Shown: positions 17,437 to 24,258, counted from the first letter of the stretch. The stretch is DNA of 24,893 nt from an uncultured Collinsella sp. (GCA_902494035.1 CABURV010000028.1:1-24893), one strand, 5' to 3'. Notes: generated from the sequence alone by a model not told the origin. Program-made: numbers and translations.

Positions 17437-17594
17437 GGGACTCCTTTTGTTACAGAACGGTTTCGTAAAAAGGATTCTGCTCCCAGATATAGATGTAGTA
17501 AAGCGAATGTATCTTCAGTATGATTAAGAAATGCTAAAGTAGGTGCGAAAAGCGCTGGCAAAACGTTTTACGGCTGCATTGATGTGGAGGCACG

Positions 17595-18464
17595 ATGGCA
17601 TCGCGGTATCAGATCGTTTGTATGGTGGTCGACTGCGGAAGTCTTAAGGGCGCGGCGGACGAGCTGGGCTACACGCAAAGCGCGGTGAGCCAGGCCGTCA
17701 AGGCACTCGAGCGCGAGCTGGGTACCACGCTTATCGAGCGCGGAAAGCAGGGTGTGTCGCTTACACGCGACGGTAAACAATATCTGCCGTACCTGCGCCA
17801 GATCGTGACCGCCGAGGCCGAGCTCGAGGGCAAGCGCCAGGAGCTGCTGGGGCTTTCGTCGACCGATATTCGCATTGCGACGTTTACCAACGTGAGTCGA
17901 ACCGTGTTGCCGCGCGTGATTCGCGACTTTGGAGTCCTGCACCCGGGCGTACACTTTACCCTCAAGCAGGGCGATTACACGCGCAACGCCCAGTGGGTGC
18001 ACGATGGCGTGGTTGATTTTTGTTTTACGGCACGCGGATTTACCGCTGGGCTCGAGAAGCGTGTGGTCTATCACGACGAGTTGGTAGCATTGTTGCCGGC
18101 CGCGCATCCGCTGACGGCAAAGGAAAAGGTGACACTCGCCGATTTGGCGTCCGAGCCGTTTGTGCTGCTGGATGAGGGCGAACAGAGCCTGGTGCTCGAT
18201 GCATTCGCGGCGTATGGCCTGTCGCCGCACGTGACGAGTGAGGTGACCGACGACTACACCATCATGGCGATGGTGGAGGAGGGCCTGGGCGTGAGCATGC
18301 TCTACCGTCGTACCGTTGAGGGCATGCGGGCCGATATTCGCGTACGTCCCATCGCGCACGCCCCCTCGCGCGACGTAGTGGCAGCCTGGCGTAGCTGGGA
18401 TACCATGCCCATCGCCACGAGGCGCTTTATCGACTATATGAGCTCGCATATTGTCAATAAATGA
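17595..18464 (+). CDS. LysR-family transcriptional regulator
   Basis: This 289-residue protein has an N-terminal winged helix-turn-helix (about 1-60: GSLKGAADELGYTQSAVSQAVKALERELGTTLIER) and a periplasmic-binding-like effector domain (about 88-285: DIRIATFTNVSRTVLPRVIRDF, and VEEGLGVSMLYRR near 230-245). It probably controls the divergently transcribed EamA exporter and itself, binding in the 17437-17594 gap, which is AT-richer than its surroundings. TATGAT at 17519-17524 may be its -10 box. GGAGG precedes the ATG. The inducer is unknown. It converges with the MATE gene, 24 nt between stops. Confidence 0.92.
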   Translation: MASRYQIVCMVVDCGSLKGAADELGYTQSAVSQAVKALERELGTTLIERGKQGVSLTRDGKQYLPYLRQIVTAEAELEGKRQELLGLSSTDIRIATFTNVSRTVLPRVIRDFGVLHPGVHFTLKQGDYTRNAQWVHDGVVDFCFTARGFTAGLEKRVVYHDELVALLPAAHPLTAKEKVTLADLASEPFVLLDEGEQSLVLDAFAAYGLSPHVTSEVTDDYTIMAMVEEGLGVSMLYRRTVEGMRADIRVRPIAHAPSRDVVAAWRSWDTMPIATRRFIDYMSSHIVNK

Positions 18465-18488
18465 CTGACGTGGCGTTGAGTGCGGTGC

Positions 18489-19871
18489 TTAACGGGCCGT
18501 CGCTTTGGCTTGGGTGGCGCGATAGGTGCGTGCCGGGTGGCAAAGTAGTACCGCCACGACCATAAAGAACGCCGTGGTGCCCAGGCTGATGGGGTAGACC
18601 ATCATGATGTTCGCAAAGGTGCGGAAGTGCGGGAACACGCAGAACACCCAATAGAAGCGGATGCCGCAGACGCAGATCATGGTGATGAGGGCGGGCGTGA
18701 GCGAGATACCAAAGCCGCGCAGGTAGCCGGACATGTTTTCGTAGAACATGCTAAAGGCGTACGCCGGGAAGATCGAACACACGCGGATATAGCCGATCGA
18801 GACGATGTTGGGGTCGCTGTTAAAGAGCGACAAGATCTCGCGTCCCAGGCCGACAATAACGATAATCGTGGTGAGTGCAACGATACCGCCTTCGACCAGG
18901 CAGACCTTGAGCGTCTTGGTGCAGCGGTCGATCTGGCGGGCGCCGTGATTTTGTCCCACAAAGGTAGTGCAAGCCTGGCTAAAGCTGTTGAGCAGGTTGT
19001 AGCACACGTACTCCAGGCTCATGGCAGCGCTCGATGCCGCCATGACCTCGGTGCCCAGGCTGTTGATGGCGGACTGGATGATGATATTGGCGACGGCAAA
19101 GACGGCGCTTTGGATACCGGCGGGCAGGCCGATCTTGACGATGCGCTTGAGGGCGACGGGGTCGATAGCCAGGTCGCGTAGGGTGACGCGGACGACGGAG
19201 TCGGTCTTGAGCAGGCGGATAAAGAGCGTAGCGGCGCTGACGGTGTAGGCGATGGCGGTGGCGATGGCGACGCCCGCGACGCCCCAGTGGAGTACGGGGA
19301 CAAAGATGAGGTCTAGGCCAATGTTGAGGACGGTGGACACGGCAAGCGCCTGTAGTGGCATGCGGGTGATGCCGACGGAGCGGAAGATCGCGGCCTCAAA
19401 GTTGTAGAGCAAGATCGAGGGCAGGCTGAGCAAAAAGACGCGCAGGTAGAGCGAAGCGAGTGGCATGGTTTCGGCGGGAACGTTGAGCGCGGCGAGCATG
19501 GGCTCGGCAAAGATCTCGCCCAGTGCGATGACGACAAAGCCCACGAGCGCCATTAAAATCGAGGTATGGACGGCGCGTTTGACCATGTTCTGATCGTTGC
19601 GGCCGATAGCGTTGGCGATGACCACGTTGGAGCCAAGTGACATGCCAATAAACAGGTTGAGCATAAGACTGGTAAGCGGAACATTGGAGCCGACCGCCGC
19701 CATGGCGAGGGTTCCCTGGTCGCCCGAGAAGTTACCGATGATGACCGTGGCGATGAGGTTCGACAGCTGCTCCAAGATGCTCGTGGCGGCCACGGGGAAG
19801 GCGAACAGGGGAATATTGCGCCACAGCGAACCGGTGGTCATGTCAATGTGCTTAGATGCGGTATCAGCCAT
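18489..19871 (-). CDS. MATE-family efflux transporter
   Basis: This 460-residue protein has about twelve TM segments and the two-fold MatE repeat. Recognisable blocks are LFAFPVAATSILEQLSNLIATVIIG, LFIGMSLGSNVVIANAIGRND, the mid-protein MPLQALAVSTVLNIGLDLIFVP, and CTTFVGQNHGARQIDRC in the second half. MATE proteins export organic cations, drugs or flavins using H+ or Na+. The start at 19871 has only a weak GAGAG site, and an in-frame ATG ten codons later is no better supported. The gene is flanked upstream by the palindromic repeat array and has no obvious partner. Confidence 0.92.
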   Translation of the reverse strand: MADTASKHIDMTTGSLWRNIPLFAFPVAATSILEQLSNLIATVIIGNFSGDQGTLAMAAVGSNVPLTSLMLNLFIGMSLGSNVVIANAIGRNDQNMVKRAVHTSILMALVGFVVIALGEIFAEPMLAALNVPAETMPLASLYLRVFLLSLPSILLYNFEAAIFRSVGITRMPLQALAVSTVLNIGLDLIFVPVLHWGVAGVAIATAIAYTVSAATLFIRLLKTDSVVRVTLRDLAIDPVALKRIVKIGLPAGIQSAVFAVANIIIQSAINSLGTEVMAASSAAMSLEYVCYNLLNSFSQACTTFVGQNHGARQIDRCTKTLKVCLVEGGIVALTTIIVIVGLGREILSLFNSDPNIVSIGYIRVCSIFPAYAFSMFYENMSGYLRGFGISLTPALITMICVCGIRFYWVFCVFPHFRTFANIMMVYPISLGTTAFFMVVAVLLCHPARTYRATQAKATAR

Positions 19872-19932
19872 ACGCTCTCAATCTCTAATATGCTTTTCCG
19901 TGCTTATTTGCGCAGATGATGATACTCCTAAT

Positions 19933-20075
19933 CGACTAGTTATTGGGTGTTCCTATCGGCACTTAGGGACGTTCCTTTTCTGTCGGCAGCTGGGGACACT
20001 CCTTATCTCTTCTAACTGGTCATTGGTGACGTTCTTAAACGACTAGTCATTCAAGAACGTCTCCAATGACTAGGT
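19933..20075. repeat. Array of degenerate palindromic units with a GGGAC/GACGTTC core
   Basis: Five related units lie at roughly 24-30-nt steps: CGACTAGTTATTGGGTGTTC (19933), CGGCACTTAGGGACGTTCC (19957), CGGCAGCTGGGGACACTCC (19984), AACTGGTCATTGGTGACG (20014) and, reversed, the unit ending at 20075. The second unit matches one arm of the element at 7666-7722 in 30 of 33 positions. The last two units are inverted and can form a stem of about 20 bp with few mismatches (20014-20036 with 20053-20075). No ORF is present. It fills most of the gap between the divergent MATE and RlmA genes. Confidence 0.75.
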
Positions 20076-20088
20076 GGGGGAGGCGTGC

Positions 20089-20094
20089 GACAAT
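20089..20094 (+). promoter_or_regulatory. Putative -10 box (GACAAT) for the RlmA gene
   Basis: GCGACAATAG lies 36 bases before ATG 20130, just past the last palindromic unit. No clear -35 is seen; the expected region falls in the repeat. Confidence 0.4.
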
Positions 20095-20129
20095 AGTGGG
20101 CGTTGTGTCGTTCGCGCTAAGGAGTTGCC

Positions 20130-20945
20130 ATGTTGTTGTGTCCCGTTTGCCATGAGCCGCTGGTGGACGACGAGCGCGGTGCTGTATGCGCGGGCGGGCA
20201 CCGGTTTGACCGTGCGCGCGAGGGCTATCTATATCTGCTGCGCTCGTCCAAGAGCGGCGACTCCATGGGCGATCCCAAGTCGCAGGCACGCAGCCGTCGT
20301 GACTTTCTGAACCGTGGATACTACGCACCGTTGCGCGATACGATGGTCGAGCTGGTGTGCAAACAGGTGTCTGGGCGTACCGCGTCTATGAGCGGCCCCA
20401 TGACGTTGCTCGATATTTGCTGCGGCGAGGGCTATTACACGAGTGCCATGGGCGCGGTGCCGGGCGTGGACGCTTACGGTTTCGACCTGGGCAAAGAGAT
20501 GGTGCGCCTGGCCGCCAAGCGCGGCGATGCGACCTATTTCGTGGCCAACATGAAGGATATCCCCGTGGCCGATGGCGCCTTCGATATGGTGACTGAGCTC
20601 TTCGCCCCCTTTAACGAGCGCGAGTTTGCCCGCGTGCTGGCGCCAGAGGGCTCACTCTATACCGTGGTGCCGGGTGCCCGTCATCTGTTTGGGCTCAAGG
20701 AAGTGCTCTACGATACGCCGTACCTTAACGACGAGAAGCTGCCGAAGACTACCGAGCTCGAGTTGGTCGGAACGCAGCGGGTATCTGCGAATATTACGCT
20801 TCAGACCCAGGCCGACATCGAGGCGGTGTTCCAGATGACGCCGTACTACTACCGCACACGCCCTGCCGACAAAGAGCGCCTGGCAAATTTGGATACCCTT
20901 CAAACCGACATCGACTTCATCATCGCCGAGTACCGCCACAGCTAA
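20130..20945 (+). CDS. rlmA: 23S rRNA (guanine-N1)-methyltransferase, RlmA family
   Basis: This 271-residue protein has the zinc finger that defines RlmA, with Cys4, Cys7, Cys20 and His24 (CPVCHEPL ... CAGGHRFDRAREGYLYLL). The GDSMGDPKSQARSRRDFLNRGYYAPLRD linker follows, then a class I SAM-dependent methyltransferase domain with motif I LLDICCGEGYY at 93-103. The family methylates N1 of a guanine in helix 35 of 23S rRNA (G745 or G748). The G748 version lowers macrolide sensitivity in some actinobacteria; which base this one targets is not decidable here. AAGGAG precedes the ATG. It is followed by a small REP-like hairpin and a strong terminator, so it is monocistronic. Confidence 0.92.
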   Translation: MLLCPVCHEPLVDDERGAVCAGGHRFDRAREGYLYLLRSSKSGDSMGDPKSQARSRRDFLNRGYYAPLRDTMVELVCKQVSGRTASMSGPMTLLDICCGEGYYTSAMGAVPGVDAYGFDLGKEMVRLAAKRGDATYFVANMKDIPVADGAFDMVTELFAPFNEREFARVLAPEGSLYTVVPGARHLFGLKEVLYDTPYLNDEKLPKTTELELVGTQRVSANITLQTQADIEAVFQMTPYYYRTRPADKERLANLDTLQTDIDFIIAEYRHS

Positions 20946-20946
20946 C

Positions 20947-20983
20947 AACCTGCCAAATAGGGACAGGTTTATTTTGGTAGGTT
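20947..20983. repeat. Second type of small palindromic element, directly after rlmA
   Basis: AACCTGCCAAA (20947-20957) and TTTGGTAGGTT (20973-20983) are inverted repeats with one mismatch. The loop holds TAGGGACAGGTTTAT, which shares the TAGGGAC core of the other elements in this window. It starts one base after the stop codon. Confidence 0.6.
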
Positions 20984-20999
20984 TTATCTGGGCAAACGT

Positions 21000-21036
21000 A
21001 AAGGGCCGACCGCGGAGATGCGCGATCGGCCCTTTT
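21000..21036. terminator. Bidirectional intrinsic terminator after rlmA
   Basis: A stem of up to 15 bp with one mismatch (21000-21014 with 21021-21035) around the loop GAGATG carries GGGCCGA/TCGGCCC and A/T runs at both ends. It serves rlmA and the convergent membrane-protein gene ending at 21074. Confidence 0.92.
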
Positions 21037-21073
21037 TAGTTGCTTGGCTGCAGAGGTTATGAGAAGCGAGCGC

Positions 21074-21475
21074 TTATAGGCGGTCCTTGTTCTCGGCCTT
21101 AACGGCGTGTGCCTGCTGAACAAAGAACAGGTCGTACACCACGATGACAAAGGCGCCAAAGTTGATGGCGTCGCCGCCAAACGCGGGAAGCGTGAGCACC
21201 GCTTGGGCAAGCGTGGCGACCGCGGCAACAATACCGAGCTTAAACGCGCCGTCCACCTGCGAAGGCTTGTTGGCGCCCTTGATACCGGCGACGCCTGCGG
21301 CAAGGTCGACGAGACCCTTGGCGATAAGCACGACCGCTGCGAGCGTGGCGTACGAACCGTACGTGGAATCGAGACCGCCCGTGGCGATACCGACGCCGGC
21401 GGTGACGAGGCTGGCGATGCCCAAAACAAAGTAGATGAGAGCAAGGATTTTGAGAGTCTTGCGAGTGAAGCTCAT
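21074..21475 (-). CDS. Uncharacterised four-TM membrane protein
   Basis: I do not recognise a named family. The 133-residue product has four hydrophobic segments (about 8-30, 43-64, 79-98, 104-120) rich in Ala and Gly, short loops and a charged tail KAENKDRL. The start at 21475 is chosen because AAAGGA lies six bases upstream; the frame runs further upstream but through the palindrome at 21496-21514 and without a good ribosome site. It is transcribed alone, bounded by the shared terminator downstream. A 19-bp perfect palindrome 21 bases before the start suggests a regulated gene. Confidence 0.75.
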   Translation of the reverse strand: MSFTRKTLKILALIYFVLGIASLVTAGVGIATGGLDSTYGSYATLAAVVLIAKGLVDLAAGVAGIKGANKPSQVDGAFKLGIVAAVATLAQAVLTLPAFGGDAINFGAFVIVVYDLFFVQQAHAVKAENKDRL

Positions 21476-21495
21476 GGCTGGTCCTTTCGATACGA

Positions 21496-21514
21496 GTACG
21501 CCAACTTGGCGTAC
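21496..21514. promoter_or_regulatory. Perfect 19-bp palindrome, possible operator
   Basis: GTACGCCAA, C, TTGGCGTAC: nine-base arms around one central base, 21 bases upstream of the start codon of the four-TM protein. The near-absent spacer makes an RNA hairpin poor and a repressor site more likely. Confidence 0.5.
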
Positions 21515-21707
21515 CCAATGTACTGCACATATGGTGAAGCACATTGTAGTTCAACGCGGCGATGCATGCGTTTGAAAGCGCATTGAGCCCGCGCAGCCAA
21601 ACCCAACCTTTCAAAAAGGAAAGCTGGGCGTAAGTCAAATCGATGGCAGCGTATGCGCGGCGCTGCGATGATGGGTCCATGGTAAGAGCTGGTCTCAAGG
21701 AGGAGCC

Positions 21708-21851
21708 ATGATGTACGGAACAGGGCAAGTGCATGAGCCGCGGTCGTTGGGAAGGCGCATGGGTGATTCTGTGATCGCTGCCGTGTGCACGGGATTGATG
21801 GCGGTGCTTTGCATTGGGATGCTGTGGGCCATGTCGCATGTGGGACAATAG
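21708..21851 (+). CDS. Small single-pass membrane protein (47 aa)
   Basis: ATG 21708 has a near-perfect Shine-Dalgarno (AAGGAGGAG at 21698-21706). The 47-residue product has a polar N terminus (MMYGTGQVHEPRSLGRRMGD) and one hydrophobic segment at about 21-42 (VIAAVCTGLMAVLCIGMLWAM), ending SHVGQ. Charge placement suggests the N terminus stays in the cytoplasm. No known family is recognised. It lies 63 nt before the rsmJ start on the same strand, and the rsmJ -10 candidate overlaps its stop codon. Support comes from the ribosome site and the clean TM segment. Confidence 0.6.
   Translation: MMYGTGQVHEPRSLGRRMGDSVIAAVCTGLMAVLCIGMLWAMSHVGQ
21844..21849 (+). promoter_or_regulatory. Putative -10 box (GACAAT) for rsmJ
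   Basis: GGGACAATAG overlaps the end of the 47-aa gene and lies 66 bases before ATG 21915. It matches the recurring pattern, but part of the match is forced by the coding sequence. Confidence 0.3.
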
Positions 21852-21914
21852 CGGACGGTTGGGTGTCGTCATGAACGGCGCTCGCGTATTCGTTTTGCTT
21901 GTTAAGGAGTGTCC

Positions 21915-22619
21915 ATGGGCGTCGCCGATCCCTTTTTTGTTGCTCGGGCCGCGGGGCTTGAGCTGACCGGGAAGTCCGAGGGCCTCACGCTCACCGACGG
22001 CACAATGGAGCTGCGTGCCGATTTTGGCCGCATGCTTCCACGGCTCAAACAGGGCCGTCTGCAGCAAGAGCTGCTGGTAAAGGCTGCGCGCGCAAAAGGC
22101 ATCGAGAGCCCATGGGCGATTGACGCCACGGCAGGCTTTGGCGAGGATTCGCTGCTGCTGGCTGCCGCGGGCTTTACCGTCGATCTATATGAACAGGATT
22201 GTGTGATTGCGGCGCTCCTCAAGGATGCCTTGGATCGCGCGGCAGATGATCCGGCGCTTGCGGCTGCCGCGTCGCGCATGCGCTTACATGCGGGCGAGGA
22301 CAGCATTGCCGGCCTTCGCCATACAGCTGAGCTGATTGGACAGGGCGAGCTTGCCGCTCCCGATGTGGTTTATCTGGATCCCATGTTTCCTGAGCGCACC
22401 AAGAGCGCGGCGGTTAAAAAGAAGTTTCAGCTCCTGCATCATCTGGAGCAGCCGTGTGCTAATGAGGAGACGCTGGTCGAGGCAGCGCTTGCGGTGCATC
22501 CGCGCAAGGTCGTTATCAAACGACCGGTGAAGGGGCCGCTGCTTGCCGGCGTTAAGCCGAGCTATCAGCTCGCGGGCAAGGCCGTTCGCTACGATGTTTT
22601 GGTGCCGCCGCGCCTGTAG
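21915..22619 (+). CDS. rsmJ: 16S rRNA (guanine1516-N2)-methyltransferase, RsmJ family
   Basis: This 234-residue SAM-dependent methyltransferase has motif I DATAGFGEDSLLLA at 70-83 and the catalytic YLDPMFPERTKSA block at 153-165, both diagnostic for RsmJ (formerly YhiQ). The N-terminal segment GLTLTDGTMELRADFG matches the family's substrate region. It methylates N2 of G1516 in 16S rRNA in E. coli. ATG 21915 is preferred over GTG 21909 because AAGGAG ends five bases before it. With rlmA 1 kb away it adds to the rRNA-modification content of this part, though the two are separately transcribed. It converges with the zinc-ribbon gene. Confidence 0.9.
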   Translation: MGVADPFFVARAAGLELTGKSEGLTLTDGTMELRADFGRMLPRLKQGRLQQELLVKAARAKGIESPWAIDATAGFGEDSLLLAAAGFTVDLYEQDCVIAALLKDALDRAADDPALAAAASRMRLHAGEDSIAGLRHTAELIGQGELAAPDVVYLDPMFPERTKSAAVKKKFQLLHHLEQPCANEETLVEAALAVHPRKVVIKRPVKGPLLAGVKPSYQLAGKAVRYDVLVPPRL

Positions 22620-22667
22620 CTTGTGTGCGATGGTTGGCGCTCCGTCAGTGCCGTGCCGATGCGGACC

Positions 22668-22964
22668 CTATTTCCAAGGGTGCGACGTCAGATGCCAGCC
22701 GCCGCAGTACTCGCATTTGTAGCAGGCTAAACCGCGCCGTCCGCGGTTTTCGCAATCGGCCATAACGGCTTCGGCCTCGGCGCGTGTGTCGTAACGGTTT
22801 TTGCGCTCGCACGACTTGTAACGCCAGGCTTCTTCGCGCTCGGCGTCCAGGGCGTCGCGGCGCTCGTCCTCACGTGCAAACAGGTCGCTCATATCGCCGC
22901 CGGTGGCAGCGCCCAAAAACTCGCTTTTGGCTTTTGACCAGGCGGCTCGCTTTTTGCTCCCCAT
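22668..22964 (-). CDS. Small protein with C-terminal zinc-ribbon-like domain
   Basis: This 98-residue protein has a basic start (MGSKKRAAWSKAK), a central stretch rich in Asp, Glu and Arg (about 30-48, probably helical) and a C-terminal Cys/His domain with Cys52, Cys71, Cys81, Cys84, Cys87 and His91 (CYKCEYCGGWHLT). The YKCxxCGGWHLT motif is seen in short actinobacterial and phage proteins of unknown function and probably binds zinc. ATG 22964 has GAGAGGGG about ten bases upstream; a TTG at 22985 in frame has none. It may bind nucleic acid, which is a guess from charge and the zinc motif. Its start region faces the GNAT gene across an inverted repeat. Confidence 0.7.
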   Translation of the reverse strand: MGSKKRAAWSKAKSEFLGAATGGDMSDLFAREDERRDALDAEREEAWRYKSCERKNRYDTRAEAEAVMADCENRGRRGLACYKCEYCGGWHLTSHPWK

Positions 22965-22988
22965 CTGCTTCGCGCCCCTCTCCAAACG

Positions 22989-23020
22989 TTGGTATCATTG
23001 CTCAATCAAAGTGATACCAA
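22989..23020. promoter_or_regulatory. Inverted repeat between divergent genes, with facing -10 candidates
   Basis: TTGGTATCA (22989-22997) and TGATACCAA (23012-23020) are perfect 9-bp arms 14 nt apart. Each arm contains a -10-like hexamer: TATCAT on plus (22993-22998) and TATCAC on minus (23016-23011). The site may be an operator shared by the zinc-ribbon and GNAT genes, or two overlapping promoters. Confidence 0.5.
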
Positions 23021-23038
23021 TAAACGTGAGGTCGCCGC

Positions 23039-23530
23039 GTGATGATCAGAAAAACCCTCGATACCGACATTCCCGCCGTCATGGCTATCTATGGCGCGGC
23101 CCGCGCCTTTATGCGTGCGCATGGCAACGCCACGCAGTGGCCCGAGGGCACGCCTTCTGCCGAGCAGCTGACTGCCGATATCGCCGCCGGTGGCAGCTAT
23201 GTGTGCGAAGTCGACGGCCGCGTGGTGGCGACGTTTGCCTTTTTACCGGGCCCGGACGAGTGCTATGACGTAATTGAGGACGGTCAATGGCGTAGCGACA
23301 CTCCGTACGCCGTGCTGCACCGTGTGGCATCCGACGGCACCGTGCACGGTATCGCGGCTGCGATGTTTGCCTTTGCCAAAGAACGTGCCGATCACTTGCG
23401 CATCGATACGCACCAGGACAACCTGCCCATGCAGGGCGCGAGTATTAAGGCAGGGTTTGAGCGTGCCGGCGTCGTGTATGTGTCAGACGGCACGCCGCGT
23501 GTTGCGTTTGACTGGCTGCGCGAGGCATAA
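23039..23530 (+). CDS. GNAT-family N-acetyltransferase
   Basis: This 163-residue protein has the GNAT fold: MIRKTLDTDIPAVMAIYGAAR at the N terminus, the strand pair YVCEVDGRVVATFAFLPG, the LHRVASDGTVHGIAAAMFAFA acetyl-CoA region (motif A is degenerate, lacking the strict RxxGxG/A) and LRIDTHQDNLPMQGASIKAGFERAG at motif B. Related proteins acetylate small amines, amino acids or protein termini; the acceptor is unknown. GTG 23039 has AGG seven bases upstream; ATG 23042 is the alternative start. It ends at a terminator shared with mscL. Confidence 0.88.
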   Translation: MMIRKTLDTDIPAVMAIYGAARAFMRAHGNATQWPEGTPSAEQLTADIAAGGSYVCEVDGRVVATFAFLPGPDECYDVIEDGQWRSDTPYAVLHRVASDGTVHGIAAAMFAFAKERADHLRIDTHQDNLPMQGASIKAGFERAGVVYVSDGTPRVAFDWLREA

Positions 23531-23564
23531 GAGCGAGAGCTCGTGTCAGTAATGCGCGTGAACG

Positions 23565-23591
23565 AAAATGGCCCCGGGCGGGGCCGTTTTT
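23565..23591. terminator. Bidirectional intrinsic terminator
   Basis: GGCCCC (23570-23575), loop GGGC, GGGGCC (23580-23585), with AAAA before and TTTTT after; a T-G pair extends the stem. It serves the GNAT gene (plus) and, 57 nt past its stop, mscL (minus). Confidence 0.9.
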
Positions 23592-23647
23592 GGTTGCTGC
23601 GCTGTTTTGCAAGATAGTAGACGCTGAGCGCTATCGGCTTTAAGACC

Positions 23648-24073
23648 CTACGCCCGGGGTAGCTCGCTTCCGCAGTGGCAACACTTGGTCGCGCCCTCGT
23701 GTACCTCTTCCAGGCAATACGGGCAGACGGGCGCTGGTGCGGCTTCCTCGGCGGTGGCACCGGCGAGCCTGTCGCCAATCTCCTGCGCCTTGTTGAATGC
23801 TTTGACGATGGCAAAGACGATCGCCGCCACAATCAAAAAGTTGATGCATGCGCCGATAAAGGCGCCAAAGTCGATATTGGTGCCCGGCACCACCAGCCCC
23901 GAGATCTCGGTGGCGCTGCCACCGGCAATCACGGAGATAAGCGGGTTGATGATGTTGTCGGTAAGCGAGGTCACGATGGCAGTGAATGCGCCGCCGATAA
24001 TCACGCCGACGGCCATGTCTATCACGTTGCCGCGATTGATGAATTCCTTGAACTCGTTGAGCAATGCCTTCAT
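23648..24073 (-). CDS. mscL: Large-conductance mechanosensitive channel with zinc-ribbon tail
   Basis: This 141-residue protein begins with the canonical MscL N terminus: helix NEFKEFINRGNVIDMAVGVIIGGAF (6-30, the pore-lining TM1), then TSLTDNIINPLISVIAG. The periplasmic loop is short, and TM2 is at about 70-92 (GAFIGACINFLIVAAIVFAIV). The usual cytoplasmic helix follows, but the C terminus adds a zinc ribbon with Cys117, Cys120, Cys131 and Cys134 (CPYC ... CCHCGSEL) instead of the plain coiled coil of E. coli MscL. It releases solutes on osmotic downshock. ATG 24073 has GAGGAA six bases upstream. It is divergent from the Tet-like GTPase gene. Confidence 0.95.
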   Translation of the reverse strand: MKALLNEFKEFINRGNVIDMAVGVIIGGAFTAIVTSLTDNIINPLISVIAGGSATEISGLVVPGTNIDFGAFIGACINFLIVAAIVFAIVKAFNKAQEIGDRLAGATAEEAAPAPVCPYCLEEVHEGATKCCHCGSELPRA

Positions 24074-24177
24074 GGTGGTTCCTCGCAGTTGTGGGGCTCG
24101 CGTTGTTACTGTCCCAGATGAGCCCGGGCAGACAAAAAGGGGAGGTGCCGGCTTTCGCAAGGCGCGAACCTACGAAA

Positions 24178-24203
24178 ATCGCCGCGCGGCAACGCGGGGC
24201 GAT
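24178..24203. other. Hairpin with GCAA tetraloop in the mscL/GTPase gap
   Basis: ATCGCCGCGCG (24178-24188) and CGCGGGGCGAT (24193-24203) pair over 11 positions with one G-G mismatch around GCAA, a GNRA-type tetraloop. The remaining sequence of the 245-nt gap (24074-24318) shows only the -10 candidate at 24253. There is no T-run, so it is not an evident terminator. Confidence 0.45.
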
Positions 24204-24252
24204 GAGCTCGGTCGGGGGATAGGGCCCGCTTCGCCCGCCGGCCCGTAAATTG

Positions 24253-24258
24253 TATCAT
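24253..24258 (+). promoter_or_regulatory. Putative -10 box (TATCAT) for the Tet-like GTPase gene
   Basis: TTGTATCATCC lies 61 bases before ATG 24319; TTCGCC 17 bases upstream is a weak -35 match. Confidence 0.4.

Noticed and set aside
17568..18449. Open frame of 293 codons antisense to the LysR gene
   Set aside because: It is the mirror frame of a clear LysR regulator, without motifs.
19933..20075. CRISPR array
   Set aside because: Units are diverged, partly inverted and palindromic, spacers are absent or only a few bases, and no cas gene is nearby.
21592..21628. Imperfect inverted repeat (CCCAACCTTTC ... GGAAAGCTGGG) before the 47-aa gene
   Set aside because: Pairing needs a bulge and the stem is AT-rich in the middle; no function can be supported.
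21240..22067. Open frame of 275 codons on the minus strand across the 4-TM gene, the gap and rsmJ
   Set aside because: It crosses promoters and parts of better-supported genes on both strands and has no motif.
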